Shown in pieces: positions 37,121 through 45,063 of a stretch of DNA of 64,000 nt (positions are counted from its first letter, which is position 1; each line of letters starts with the position of its first letter). The DNA is from Nevskia ramosa DSM 11499 (GTDB taxonomy: Bacteria; Pseudomonadota; Gammaproteobacteria; Nevskiales; Nevskiaceae). A program made the translations under genes and the position numbers. The stretch covers positions 1 through 64,000 of the forward strand of contig NZ_ATVI01000001.1 in assembly GCF_000420645.1 (NCBI RefSeq). The letters run 5' to 3'. The notes under the pieces were generated by a model. It ran no database searches. It was given only the letters and a program-made list of their open reading frames with translations, and was not told the origin of the DNA.

Positions 37121-37416
37121 GGTCTGTTGGCGTCGGTATGGGTCGAGCGCAGCAAGGCTCTGACCAGTGCAAGACGGCGGCGATGATCGCCGATCACGCG
37201 CTTCGCGGTTCGCGGCAGCAGGTCGATCTGATAACGCAGGGTTTCACCCGGTCGGCGGCTGCGGCGAATGATCTGCCAGCGTTCCTGCAAGCCTTGGCGG
37301 TGACCGTCGATGGCCCGCGCCTCGTTGCGTGCGAAGCGCCGCAACAAGTCCTGCAATCTGCTCTGACGGCTGTCGGCGATGACGCCTGGCAACCGCTCTG
37401 AATGTTTTGAAGTCAT
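37117..37416 (-). CDS. Hypothetical Arg-rich protein
   Basis: 99 aa, strongly basic and helical (LQDLLRRFARNEARAIDG, RRLALVRALLRS), with no signal peptide or membrane segment. I do not recognise a family. It is tail to tail with the DUF6489-like gene, sharing CTAG as overlapping stops, and transcribed from the same side as the phasin. The open frame fills the space between neighbours and there is no better ORF on the other strand, but the ribosome binding site is poor and high Arg content is also what shadow ORFs show in GC-rich DNA. Confidence 0.5.
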   Translation of the reverse strand: MTSKHSERLPGVIADSRQSRLQDLLRRFARNEARAIDGHRQGLQERWQIIRRSRRPGETLRYQIDLLPRTAKRVIGDHRRRLALVRALLRSTHTDANRP

Positions 37417-37442
37417 GGTGTTGGGGCAGCCCCCAGAACGAA

Positions 37443-37474
37443 TGAACCGCGTGGTCTTGCGACCACGCGGTTCA
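37443..37474 (-). terminator. Terminator of the phasin gene
   Basis: Perfect 14-bp stem TGAACCGCGTGGTC / GACCACGCGGTTCA with loop TTGC (as read on the plus strand), 35 bp after the phasin stop. The minus-strand exit is TTCGTTCT, moderately U-rich. Confidence 0.85.
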
Positions 37475-37509
37475 GGATCATCGCGACTGCGGTGATCGGC
37501 CGAGGTCGA

Positions 37510-37983
37510 TTACTTGTCGAGCTTGGCGGCGGCCTTCTTGACCGTCGAAACGGCTTTCTTGGTCGTGCTCTTGACTGCCTTCTCAGCCTTCTTCGCCAGC
37601 ACCGGCTTGCCGGTCAGCTGCGCCTGGATCGTTTCGACGCCGGTCTTGACGACCTTGTACAGCTCTTCGCCGGTGCGCGAGACGACGGTGACCGTCTGGC
37701 TGAACGGGGCGGTCAGCGTGCCGGTGGTCGGCAGGTAGCTGATCGGGTCGGCGGCGACAGCCTTCAGGCCGTCCGTCTTCGCCTTCTCGAAGCTGGACAC
37801 GGCAGCCGAGTAGATTTCCTTGGCGGCAGTGGTGTTCTCGCTGACCAGCGACTTGTAGCCGCCGACGACCACATCGCCAGCCTGCTTCAGGCTGTCGATG
37901 GAAATCTCGGCAACCTTCTGGCCCTGACCAGAAATGGATTCAACGCGGCCTTTGACATCTTCAACAACGCTCTGCAGGTTCAT
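37510..37983 (-). CDS. phaP: Phasin family protein
   Basis: 157 aa, almost all helical. The N-terminal two-thirds has the phasin pattern with heptad-like hydrophobics (VEDVKGRVESI, LKQAGDVVVGGYKSLVSENT, AAKEIYSAAVSSFEKAK), and the last 30 residues form a Lys/Ala-rich tail (KKAVSTVKKAAAKLDK). Phasins coat polyhydroxyalkanoate granules; Lys/Ala tails are known for DNA binding in PhaF-type proteins. Start 37983 has GAGGAG 9 nt upstream. A sigma-70 promoter and a palindrome near the start of transcription lie upstream, a terminator downstream. No phaC is in the window. Confidence 0.88.
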   Translation of the reverse strand: MNLQSVVEDVKGRVESISGQGQKVAEISIDSLKQAGDVVVGGYKSLVSENTTAAKEIYSAAVSSFEKAKTDGLKAVAADPISYLPTTGTLTAPFSQTVTVVSRTGEELYKVVKTGVETIQAQLTGKPVLAKKAEKAVKSTTKKAVSTVKKAAAKLDK

Positions 37984-38018
37984 CTTTGTACTCCTCATGC
38001 TTGGGACGGGTGCTCAGA

Positions 38019-38033
38019 TGTTGCGACGCAACA
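38019..38033. promoter_or_regulatory. Palindromic operator in the phasin leader
   Basis: TGTTGCGACGCAACA, perfect 15-bp palindrome, 13 bp downstream of the phasin -10 box, so at or just after the transcription start. Its TTGC/GCAA symmetry resembles PhaR-type operators that hold phasin genes off until polymer is made. Operator identity is inference. Confidence 0.6.
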
Positions 38034-38046
38034 ATTGATGCACCGC

Positions 38047-38074
38047 ATCATAACAGCGCGTTTTTGACTGTCAA
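38047..38074 (-). promoter_or_regulatory. Sigma-70 promoter of the phasin gene
   Basis: On the minus strand: -35 TTGACA (38069-38074), 16-bp spacer, -10 TATGAT (38047-38052). One of the best consensus promoters in the window. The transcript would start near 38040 with a leader of about 57 nt carrying the palindrome at 38019-38033. Confidence 0.8.
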
Positions 38075-38139
38075 CCACGAATTCGTCCGGCAGACAAGCG
38101 GTCAGCGAAGAATTTTCTGCGGCCCGCGTTTCGGCTGAT

Positions 38140-40431
38140 TCAACCCGCGCGTTTCTGGCCATGCCGCCAGGCTCGGACCAGACGCAATTCTTCGTAGCTG
38201 TAGGCGCCACTGCCGAGCGCTTCCCAGGCCGGACGCAACCGCGCCTCGCCGTGCGCCTGCAGTGCACTGGCGATCGTCTGCACACGATCGGCCGGCACTA
38301 GACGCGACAACTCCAGCGCCACGCCGTGAGCGAACAGCGCTTCGAGATGGCCAGCAATCGTCGCGGCATCCAAGCCGCGCTTCGCAGCAATCTCGTCGAG
38401 TTCCAATCCCTGCTCGAACAGCCGCTGGCTGGCGGCGACGGTGTCCGGCAGGTCTTCATCGACGATCTGTTTCTCGTCGACGACGAACGCCGCCGCATCT
38501 TCGGCTGGCGCTTCCGGCACCGACAAACCTTTGTCGACCAGAAACGCACGAATCGCCGCGGTGAACGCTGCCCCGTACTGCGCGAGCTTGCGGCTGCCGA
38601 CGCCGGAGATGTCGAGAAACGTGGCGCTGGTCAGCGGCTGGCGCTCGGCCATCTGCTTCAAGCTGGCATCGCTGAACACCACGTAGGGCGGCACACCCTG
38701 CTGATCGGCCAAGGTCTTGCGCAGGCCGCGCAGCGCTTCGAACAGAGCCTCCGCTTCCGGCATCGCCGAAGTGTCGAGTTCGACGCTCGCGCCGCGCCGC
38801 TTCTTCGGCTTGGCGGTCTTCGGCGCGATCGCGACCTGCACCGGCCGCTCGCCCTTGAGCACCGCGCGGCTCGCTTCGTTCAGGCACAGCACCGGATATT
38901 CATTGCCGGTTTCGCCAAGCAGACCCTGGTGCAGCAGCGCCCGCACCAGCAGCCGCCATTCGTCCTGCGAACGCTGCTTGCCGATGCCGTAGACGCTCAA
39001 GGCCTGATGGCCGCGATCAATGAGCTTTTGGGTTTCCGAACCACGCAGGATGTCGATCAGATAGGCCGCGCCGTAGCGCTCGTTGCGCTGCGCCAGCCGC
39101 GCGATCGCCGACAGGAACTGCCTTGCTTCGAGTGTCCAATCCTCGACCGGCTTTGGATCGTTGCAGTTGTCGCAGGCGCCGCAGGGTGCTTCGAAGTTCT
39201 CGCCGAAGTAGCGCAGCTGGATCGCGCGGCGGCATTCGGTGGATTCGGCGTAATCCAGCACCTTGCGCAGCTGCTGCTTGGCCACGCGCTGCTCGGCTTC
39301 CAGCGGCGCGCCAGTCTGCGGGTCGACCTTCTGGGCGATCAGGAACTCGGCGGTCTTCAGGTCGCCGATGCCGAAGTACAGCAGGCAGTCGGCCTTCAGG
39401 CCATCGCGGCCGGCGCGGCCGGCTTCCTGGTAATAGCCTTCCATGGTTTTCGGCAGGTCGTAATGCACGACCCAGCGCACGTCCGGCTTGTTGATGCCCA
39501 TGCCGAACGCGATCGTCGCGACGATCACCTGAGCATCGTCGCGGATGAACGCATCCTGGTTCGAGCGCCGCGTGTCGGCGTTCAGGCCGGCGTGATACGG
39601 CAACGCGCGGATGCCGTCCTCGGCGAGCCCGGACGCCAGTTCGTCGACCCGCTTGCGCGACAGGCAGTAGACGATGCCGGAATCATTCGGCCGCTTGCGC
39701 GCACGATCGAGCAATTCGTTGTAACTGCGGCCGTCCTTGGCACTGACCGCGTAATGCAGGTTCGGCCGGTTGAAGCTGGAGACGTGAATCGTCGGCTCGA
39801 CCAGCCCCAGCTGATGGACGATGTCCTGCCGCACGCGGCCAGTAGCCGTCGCGGTGAACGCGAACACCGGCACGTCCGGAAAGTGATCGCGCAGGCAGTG
39901 CATCTGCCGGTAGTCCGGGCGGAAGTCGTGTCCCCATTCGGAGACGCAGTGCGCCTCGTCGATGGTGAAGCCGGACAAACCTTGCACGTCCTTGAGCCGC
40001 GGCAGGAAGCCGCTCAGGAAGTCCGGCGTCAGCAGCCGTTCGGGCGCCAGATAGAGCAGCTTGTAATCGCCGCGCAGCAGGCCGGCGGTGGTGTCGCTGG
40101 CTTCGCGTGCGGTCAGCGATGAATTCAGAAACGCGGCATCGATGCCGTTGTCGCGCAGCAGTCGCACCTGGTCTTGCATCAGCGCGATCAGTGGCGAGAC
40201 CACCACCATCACACCCGGCCTGAGCAGCGCCGGCAACTGGAAGCACAGGGATTTGCCGCCGCCGGTCGGCATGATCGCCAGCAGGTCGCGGCCGGCCATC
40301 GCATCACCGACCACGGCCTGCTGGCCGGGGCGAAAACTGTCGAAGCCGAACCAGCGCTTCAGCGCGGCTTCCAGCGATCCGTCGATCAGATTTGCGGTTT
40401 CGGCGACAGGCAACATTGCAGGCGGTGGCAT
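38140..40431 (-). CDS. recQ: ATP-dependent DNA helicase RecQ
   Basis: 763 aa superfamily 2 3'-5' helicase. Walker A is MPTGGGKSLCFQ, Walker B DEAH (IDEAHCVSEWGHDFRPDY), with motif VI YYQEAGRAGRDG. RecQ zinc domain cysteines are in CRRAIQLRYFGE and CGACDNC, followed by the RQC winged helix (~410-515) and HRDC (~550-630). The C-terminal ~110 residues form an extra helical HTH_40-like domain that E. coli RecQ (609 aa) lacks. It acts in recombination and fork repair. It is divergent from yihY with 92 bp between. Confidence 0.96.
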   Translation of the reverse strand: MPPPAMLPVAETANLIDGSLEAALKRWFGFDSFRPGQQAVVGDAMAGRDLLAIMPTGGGKSLCFQLPALLRPGVMVVVSPLIALMQDQVRLLRDNGIDAAFLNSSLTAREASDTTAGLLRGDYKLLYLAPERLLTPDFLSGFLPRLKDVQGLSGFTIDEAHCVSEWGHDFRPDYRQMHCLRDHFPDVPVFAFTATATGRVRQDIVHQLGLVEPTIHVSSFNRPNLHYAVSAKDGRSYNELLDRARKRPNDSGIVYCLSRKRVDELASGLAEDGIRALPYHAGLNADTRRSNQDAFIRDDAQVIVATIAFGMGINKPDVRWVVHYDLPKTMEGYYQEAGRAGRDGLKADCLLYFGIGDLKTAEFLIAQKVDPQTGAPLEAEQRVAKQQLRKVLDYAESTECRRAIQLRYFGENFEAPCGACDNCNDPKPVEDWTLEARQFLSAIARLAQRNERYGAAYLIDILRGSETQKLIDRGHQALSVYGIGKQRSQDEWRLLVRALLHQGLLGETGNEYPVLCLNEASRAVLKGERPVQVAIAPKTAKPKKRRGASVELDTSAMPEAEALFEALRGLRKTLADQQGVPPYVVFSDASLKQMAERQPLTSATFLDISGVGSRKLAQYGAAFTAAIRAFLVDKGLSVPEAPAEDAAAFVVDEKQIVDEDLPDTVAASQRLFEQGLELDEIAAKRGLDAATIAGHLEALFAHGVALELSRLVPADRVQTIASALQAHGEARLRPAWEALGSGAYSYEELRLVRAWRHGQKRAG

Positions 40432-40523
40432 CCAGGCGTGCGGGAGACGGTCTGCATTGTCGCCGGTCGCGGCGGCAGCGACACATGGACAGCATCGGAT
40501 GAGGCCGCGACAATCGGCCGATC

Positions 40524-41843
40524 ATGCTTCCCGATCCCTACCATCGCGTACACCGGCTGCTGTGGCTGAGCGAGCCCCGCTCGATCTGGGGCCGCCGTCT
40601 GCTGAAGCCTGGCCGTTATGCGCTGGCGCTGCTGCGCGATCTGCTCGAAGGCGAAATTGCCCTGCGGGCGATGAGCCTGGTCTACACCACCCTGCTGTCG
40701 CTGGTGCCGCTGCTGGCGCTGGCGTTCTCGGTGCTGAAGGCTTTCGGCGTGCACAACTCGCTGGAACCGATCCTGGCCCAGGCGCTGGAGCCGCTCGGCG
40801 ATCAGGCCAAGGTGATCAGCGACAACGTCATCGCCTTCGTCGACAACATCAAGGTCGGCGTGCTCGGCTCGATCGGCATCGCGCTGCTGCTGTACACCTC
40901 GGTGTCGATGATTTCGAAGATCGAAGCCAGCTTCAATTTCATCTGGAAGATCAAGCAGGAGCGTGGCGTTACCCAGCGCTTCGGCGAGTATCTGTCGGTG
41001 CTGCTGATCGGCCCGGTGCTGGTGTTCTCCGCGCTCGGCCTGACCGCGACCCTGCGCTCGAGCACCATCGTCATGACCCTGGCGATGTACGAGCCGTTCG
41101 GCACCACCTTGCTGCTGATCACCAAGCTGGCGCCGTATGTGCTGATCGTAGGTGCGCTGACCTTCATCTACAGCTTCATTCCGAATACCCGGGTGAAGTT
41201 CCGCGCCGCAGCAGCCGGTGGCCTGTTCGCCGGCATCGCCTGGGAGAGCGCCAGCATCGGTTTTGCCCGCTTCGTCAGCGGCGCCAGCAGTTACAGCGCG
41301 ATCTACTCCGGCTTTGCGATCATCATCATCCTGCTGATCTGGCTGTATGTGAGCTGGCTGATCGTGCTGTACGGCTGCCGACTGGCGTTCTACATCCAGA
41401 ATCCGCGTCATCTGGTCGGCAACCTGGTCAGTGCACCGCCGGCGAGCCGGGAGTCCGAATATCTGCCGATGCGCGTGATGATGCTGGCGGCGCGGCGCTT
41501 TCAGTCCGGCGAGCCGGCGCTGCCGTTCATCGAGGTCGAGCGCTTGCTCGCGGCCAATGCCGATCGCCTCGAACATGCGGTGAGCCTGCTCACCAGTTGC
41601 GGCGCGCTGATCGAAACCGAGCCCGATCGTCGCCTGCTGCCAGCGCGCGATCCTTCCAGCTATACGCTGGCCGAACTGTGGCTCTGGTGTCGCGGCGGCT
41701 TGCCAGAGTCTGTTGCTGGCGGCGCCAGCGATGCCGACGATCGCCTGCTGCTGCGCTTCATTGCTCAGACCGAAGCCGACGCGGCTGCCAGCGGCACGCC
41801 GTCCTTTGCGGACTGGCTGCGCAGCAGAGACGTTTCCCTATAA
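40524..41843 (+). CDS. YihY/BrkB family inner-membrane protein
   Basis: 439 aa. Residues ~50-300 hold the six-helix YihY/virulence factor BrkB domain (RAMSLVYTTLLSLVPLLALAF, GSIGIALLLYTSVSMISKIE, WLYVSWLIVLYGCRLAF). The C-terminal ~130 residues are cytoplasmic and winged-helix-like (RVMMLAARRFQSGEPALPF...). The family was once called RNase BN by mistake; transport or envelope roles are suspected but unproved. fadD follows after 65 bp. Confidence 0.9.
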   Translation: MLPDPYHRVHRLLWLSEPRSIWGRRLLKPGRYALALLRDLLEGEIALRAMSLVYTTLLSLVPLLALAFSVLKAFGVHNSLEPILAQALEPLGDQAKVISDNVIAFVDNIKVGVLGSIGIALLLYTSVSMISKIEASFNFIWKIKQERGVTQRFGEYLSVLLIGPVLVFSALGLTATLRSSTIVMTLAMYEPFGTTLLLITKLAPYVLIVGALTFIYSFIPNTRVKFRAAAAGGLFAGIAWESASIGFARFVSGASSYSAIYSGFAIIIILLIWLYVSWLIVLYGCRLAFYIQNPRHLVGNLVSAPPASRESEYLPMRVMMLAARRFQSGEPALPFIEVERLLAANADRLEHAVSLLTSCGALIETEPDRRLLPARDPSSYTLAELWLWCRGGLPESVAGGASDADDRLLLRFIAQTEADAAASGTPSFADWLRSRDVSL

Positions 41844-41908
41844 TCAAAGCGCGCTGAACAAGACCGCGGGCGACGCGGCCAGATAGCAGTAAACCAAGGA
41901 AAACGACC

Positions 41909-43627
41909 ATGGCGAAGCGGGGAGAACCGGGCGATCCAGCAATCGCCGGGGCAACCGAGGCAGCGGCTCCGCGGGTCTGGCTCAAGGCCTATGCGAGCGG
42001 CGTGCCTGCCGACATCGAACCCTCTGGCCATGCCTCGCTGGCCGCGATCATCGACAGCGCCTGCGAGCGCTACCGCGATCTGCCGGCCTTCGAGAACATG
42101 GGCACGGTGCTGTCCTACGACGATGTCGACCGGCTGTCGCAGGACTTCGCGTCCTGGCTGCAGAACGTCGCCGGCCTGCTGCCGGGTGATCGCGTCGCGG
42201 TGATGATGCCGAACCTGCTTCAGTACCCGATCGCGGTGTTCGGCATCCTTCGCGCCGGCTTGGTGGCGGTCAACGTCAACCCGCAGTACACGCCGCGCGA
42301 ACTGGAACACCAGCTCAAGGATTCCGGGGCAAAGGCGATCGTGATCGTCGAGAACTGTGCGGCGACCCTGGCTCAGGTGATCGCGGCGACTTCGCTTTCG
42401 ATCGTCATCACCACGCAGATCGGCGATCTACTGCCGTTCCCGAAAAGCCTGCTGACCAACTTCGTGGTCAAACGGATGAAGCGGATGGTGCCGGCCTGGT
42501 CATTGCCGGGCAGCGTGCCGTTCCGCACGACCTTGGCCCGCGGCCGCGCCCAGCCCTATCACCGCGTGCAGCTCGCGCCTGCCGATATCGCCTTCCTGCA
42601 GTACACCGGCGGCACCACCGGGCTTTCCAAGGGCGCGACGCTGAGCCACGGCAATCTGGTGGCGAACCTGCTGCAGATGCAGGCCTGGATCGGGCCGAAG
42701 CTGAGCGACGGCGGCGACATCGTGGTCACCGCACTGCCGCTGTATCACATCTTCGCGCTGACGGTGAATTGCATGCTGTTCCTGCACGTTGGCGGCAAGA
42801 ACCTGCTGATTACCGATCCGCGCAACCTCGATGCCTTCGTCGCCGAGTTGGGCAGACAGCGCTTCACCGCGTTCACTGGCGTCAACACGCTGTTCAACGG
42901 CCTGGTCAATCACCCGGATTTCGCCGATCTCGATTTCTCGGCGCTGAAGTTCACCGTCGGCGGTGGCGCAGCCGTGCAGCAGGTGGTCGCCGAAAAATGG
43001 AAGGCGCTGACCGGCGTGGCGCTGACCGAAGGCTACGGCTTGTCCGAAACCTCGCCCGGTGTCTGCTTTTCGCCGATCGACCGGCCGGACTGGAACGGCA
43101 CCATCGGCCTGCCGCTGCCGTCGACCTGGGTGTCCCTGCGCGATGACGACGAGCGCGAGGTGGCGGTCGGCAAGCCCGGCGAACTCTGCGTCAAAGGCCC
43201 GCAGGTGATGCGCGGCTACTGGAACCGGCCGACCGAAAACGCCGCCGCGTTCACGGCCGACGGTTATCTGAAGACGGGAGACATCGCCACCGTCGATGCC
43301 GAGGGCTGGTTCCGGATCGTCGATCGCAAGAAGGACATGATCTTGGTCTCAGGCTTCAACGTGTATCCGAACGAAATTGAGAACATCGTCACACTTCATT
43401 CCGGCGTGCTCGAATGCGCCTGCATCGGCATACCGGACCCGAAAACCGGCGAAGCGGTCAAGATCTTCGTGGTCCGCAAAGACCCGACTCTGACCGCCGA
43501 AACCCTGCGCGAGCATTGCCGCGTCCACCTGACCGGGTACAAATTACCGAAAGCAATCGAGTTCCGGGACGCCTTGCCGAAATCGAATGTCGGCAAGATT
43601 CTGCGCAAGGAATTACGTGCGCATTAA
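41909..43627 (+). CDS. fadD: Long-chain fatty acid-CoA ligase
   Basis: 572 aa acyl-adenylate-forming enzyme activating fatty acids to acyl-CoA. AMP-binding P-loop YTGGTTGLSKGA, A5 YGLSETSP, A7 GYLKTGD, A8 KDMILVSGFNVYPNEIE and catalytic Lys in NVGKILRKEL are intact. Its size and motif spacing match FadD of Pseudomonas and E. coli. AAGGAAA lies 7 nt before the ATG. With FadE-like and SCPx-type genes in the window it fits a lipid-degrading lifestyle, though those genes are not linked to it. Confidence 0.94.
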   Translation: MAKRGEPGDPAIAGATEAAAPRVWLKAYASGVPADIEPSGHASLAAIIDSACERYRDLPAFENMGTVLSYDDVDRLSQDFASWLQNVAGLLPGDRVAVMMPNLLQYPIAVFGILRAGLVAVNVNPQYTPRELEHQLKDSGAKAIVIVENCAATLAQVIAATSLSIVITTQIGDLLPFPKSLLTNFVVKRMKRMVPAWSLPGSVPFRTTLARGRAQPYHRVQLAPADIAFLQYTGGTTGLSKGATLSHGNLVANLLQMQAWIGPKLSDGGDIVVTALPLYHIFALTVNCMLFLHVGGKNLLITDPRNLDAFVAELGRQRFTAFTGVNTLFNGLVNHPDFADLDFSALKFTVGGGAAVQQVVAEKWKALTGVALTEGYGLSETSPGVCFSPIDRPDWNGTIGLPLPSTWVSLRDDDEREVAVGKPGELCVKGPQVMRGYWNRPTENAAAFTADGYLKTGDIATVDAEGWFRIVDRKKDMILVSGFNVYPNEIENIVTLHSGVLECACIGIPDPKTGEAVKIFVVRKDPTLTAETLREHCRVHLTGYKLPKAIEFRDALPKSNVGKILRKELRAH

Positions 43628-43636
43628 GCTGTCTTT

Positions 43637-43658
43637 CGGCTAGCCGCCCCTTTTTTTT
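43637..43658 (+). terminator. Weak terminator after fadD
   Basis: Short palindrome CGGCTAGCCG followed by CCCC and eight T. The stem is short, but the U-tract is the longest in the window. 9 bp after the fadD stop. Confidence 0.5.
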
Positions 43659-43790
43659 GATGCACTGCGTTTGCGTGTGTGTGCCTTGGCCTTTTATGCT
43701 CCCGGCACAAATGTTGAAGACCGGCCGGGCAACGCCTGTTGTCCCGCTCGGGTTGTCCCCCCGTAAATAGAACAAAAGGAGCAACTGGCC

Positions 43791-44951
43791 ATGAGAAACA
43801 CTGCATTGGCGCTGGCACTACTCGCATGTACTGGAGTTGCCACCGCCGCCGACTATTCGAAGACGACGTATGGCGCTGTGATGGGTAGCTACACGGCGCC
43901 AGCCAGCGAGCGTGATGCCAACTACGGCATTGGTGGCCAAGTGGTTTTCCTCGGCCTGCCGCTGAGCGATCACCTGAATCTCGAATTTTCGGGCTTCGGT
44001 ACCAGCCTGGACCGCGACTCCGACGGCAAGCAGGACGCCCAGCTCGGCGTCGGCATCGATCTGCTCGTGCCGCTGGTCAAGGGTCCGTTCCGTCCGTTCG
44101 TGCTCGCCGGTGTTGGTGGCATGTACGAGGAACTGGGCACCTCGCTCGATACCAAGACGGTGTCGCCGTACATAAACTTTGGTGCCGGCGCGCTGTTTGC
44201 GCTGACCGATCGTCTTTCGGCACGTGCCGAAGCTCGTTACGTCCTTGATTACAACGATGAATCGGTCGCGGGATCGGACACTTTCGGTGACTGGCGCTTC
44301 AACGTAGGCCTGCAGTACGCCTTCGGCGCCCCGGTTGCACCGCCGCCGCCGCCAGTCGTTGCCAAGGCTCCGCCACCGCCGCCACCGCCGCCGCCGCCGG
44401 ATAGCGACAAGGACGGCGTCATCGACAGCCTCGACAAGTGCCCAGGCACCCCGGCTGGCGTGAAGGTCGATGCCAGCGGTTGCCCGCTCGACACCGACGG
44501 TGACGGCGTTGCCGATTACCTTGACAAGTGCCCGGGTACTCCGAAGGGCTTCAAGGTTGATGCCGAGGGTTGCATCATCGAGCAGACGGTTGTGCTGCGC
44601 GGTGTCAACTTCGAGTACAACAAGGATCAGCTGACCTTGAACGCGCAGGGCATCCTCGATGCGATCCTGCCGGGCCTCGAGTCGCAGCCGAAGCTGACGC
44701 TTGAAATCGGTGGTCATACCGATTCCAAGGGTGCTGACGGTTACAACCTGTCGCTCTCCAAGCGTCGCGCTGAATCCGTCCGCAAGTACCTGATCAGCAA
44801 GGGCATTTCGGCTGATCGCATGGCCGCTGTCGGATACGGCGAGAAGAAGCCGATCGCCGACAACGCCACTGAAGCCGGCCGCGCCGAGAACCGCCGCGTC
44901 GAGTTCCAGGTGCTGACCAAGCCGCTGGCGGTCAAGGTCATCAAGAAGTAA
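43791..44951 (+). CDS. OmpA-family outer membrane protein with TSP3 repeats
   Basis: 386 aa. Signal peptide to about residue 20 (TGVATAA), then an eight-strand beta-barrel-like domain (~22-180, alternating aromatic strands such as DWRFNVGLQYAFG). A proline-rich linker (PPPPPVVAKAPPPPPPPPPP) leads to two thrombospondin type 3 calcium-binding repeats (DSDKDGVIDSLDKCPGTP and DTDGDGVADYLDKCPGTP) and a peptidoglycan-binding OmpA_C domain (~265-375, GGHTDSKGADGYNLSLSKRRA). It anchors the outer membrane to the cell wall, like OprF. AAAAGGAG precedes the ATG. Promoter in 43660-43790 not pinned down. A strong terminator follows. Confidence 0.95.
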   Translation: MRNTALALALLACTGVATAADYSKTTYGAVMGSYTAPASERDANYGIGGQVVFLGLPLSDHLNLEFSGFGTSLDRDSDGKQDAQLGVGIDLLVPLVKGPFRPFVLAGVGGMYEELGTSLDTKTVSPYINFGAGALFALTDRLSARAEARYVLDYNDESVAGSDTFGDWRFNVGLQYAFGAPVAPPPPPVVAKAPPPPPPPPPPDSDKDGVIDSLDKCPGTPAGVKVDASGCPLDTDGDGVADYLDKCPGTPKGFKVDAEGCIIEQTVVLRGVNFEYNKDQLTLNAQGILDAILPGLESQPKLTLEIGGHTDSKGADGYNLSLSKRRAESVRKYLISKGISADRMAAVGYGEKKPIADNATEAGRAENRRVEFQVLTKPLAVKVIKK

Positions 44952-44981
44952 GACCTAGCCTCAGGCAGCAAGCTGAATCAG

Positions 44982-45016
44982 CGGCGCCGGACGAAAGTCC
45001 GGCGCCGTTTTTCTTT
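44982..45016 (+). terminator. Rho-independent terminator of the ompA-like gene
   Basis: CGGCGCCGGAC-GAAA-GTCCGGCGCCG, perfect 11-bp stem with a stable GAAA tetraloop, then TTTTTCTTT. 30 bp after the stop. Confidence 0.96.
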
Positions 45017-45063
45017 GGCCGCTGCAAACCCCGCAACGAAGTTGAGGGATCTCCCGCGCGGCT

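Noticed and set aside
37118-37129. AGGGTCTGTT at 37120 and 22341 as further ends of the MITE-like element
   Set aside because: Identity stops after 10 bp and no matching second end is nearby; the 22341 copy is part of a separate stem-loop.
44340-44400. CCG-repeat tract in the ompA-like gene as a phase-variable repeat
   Set aside because: It encodes the proline linker; the repeat unit is 3 bp and interrupted, so length changes would stay in frame.
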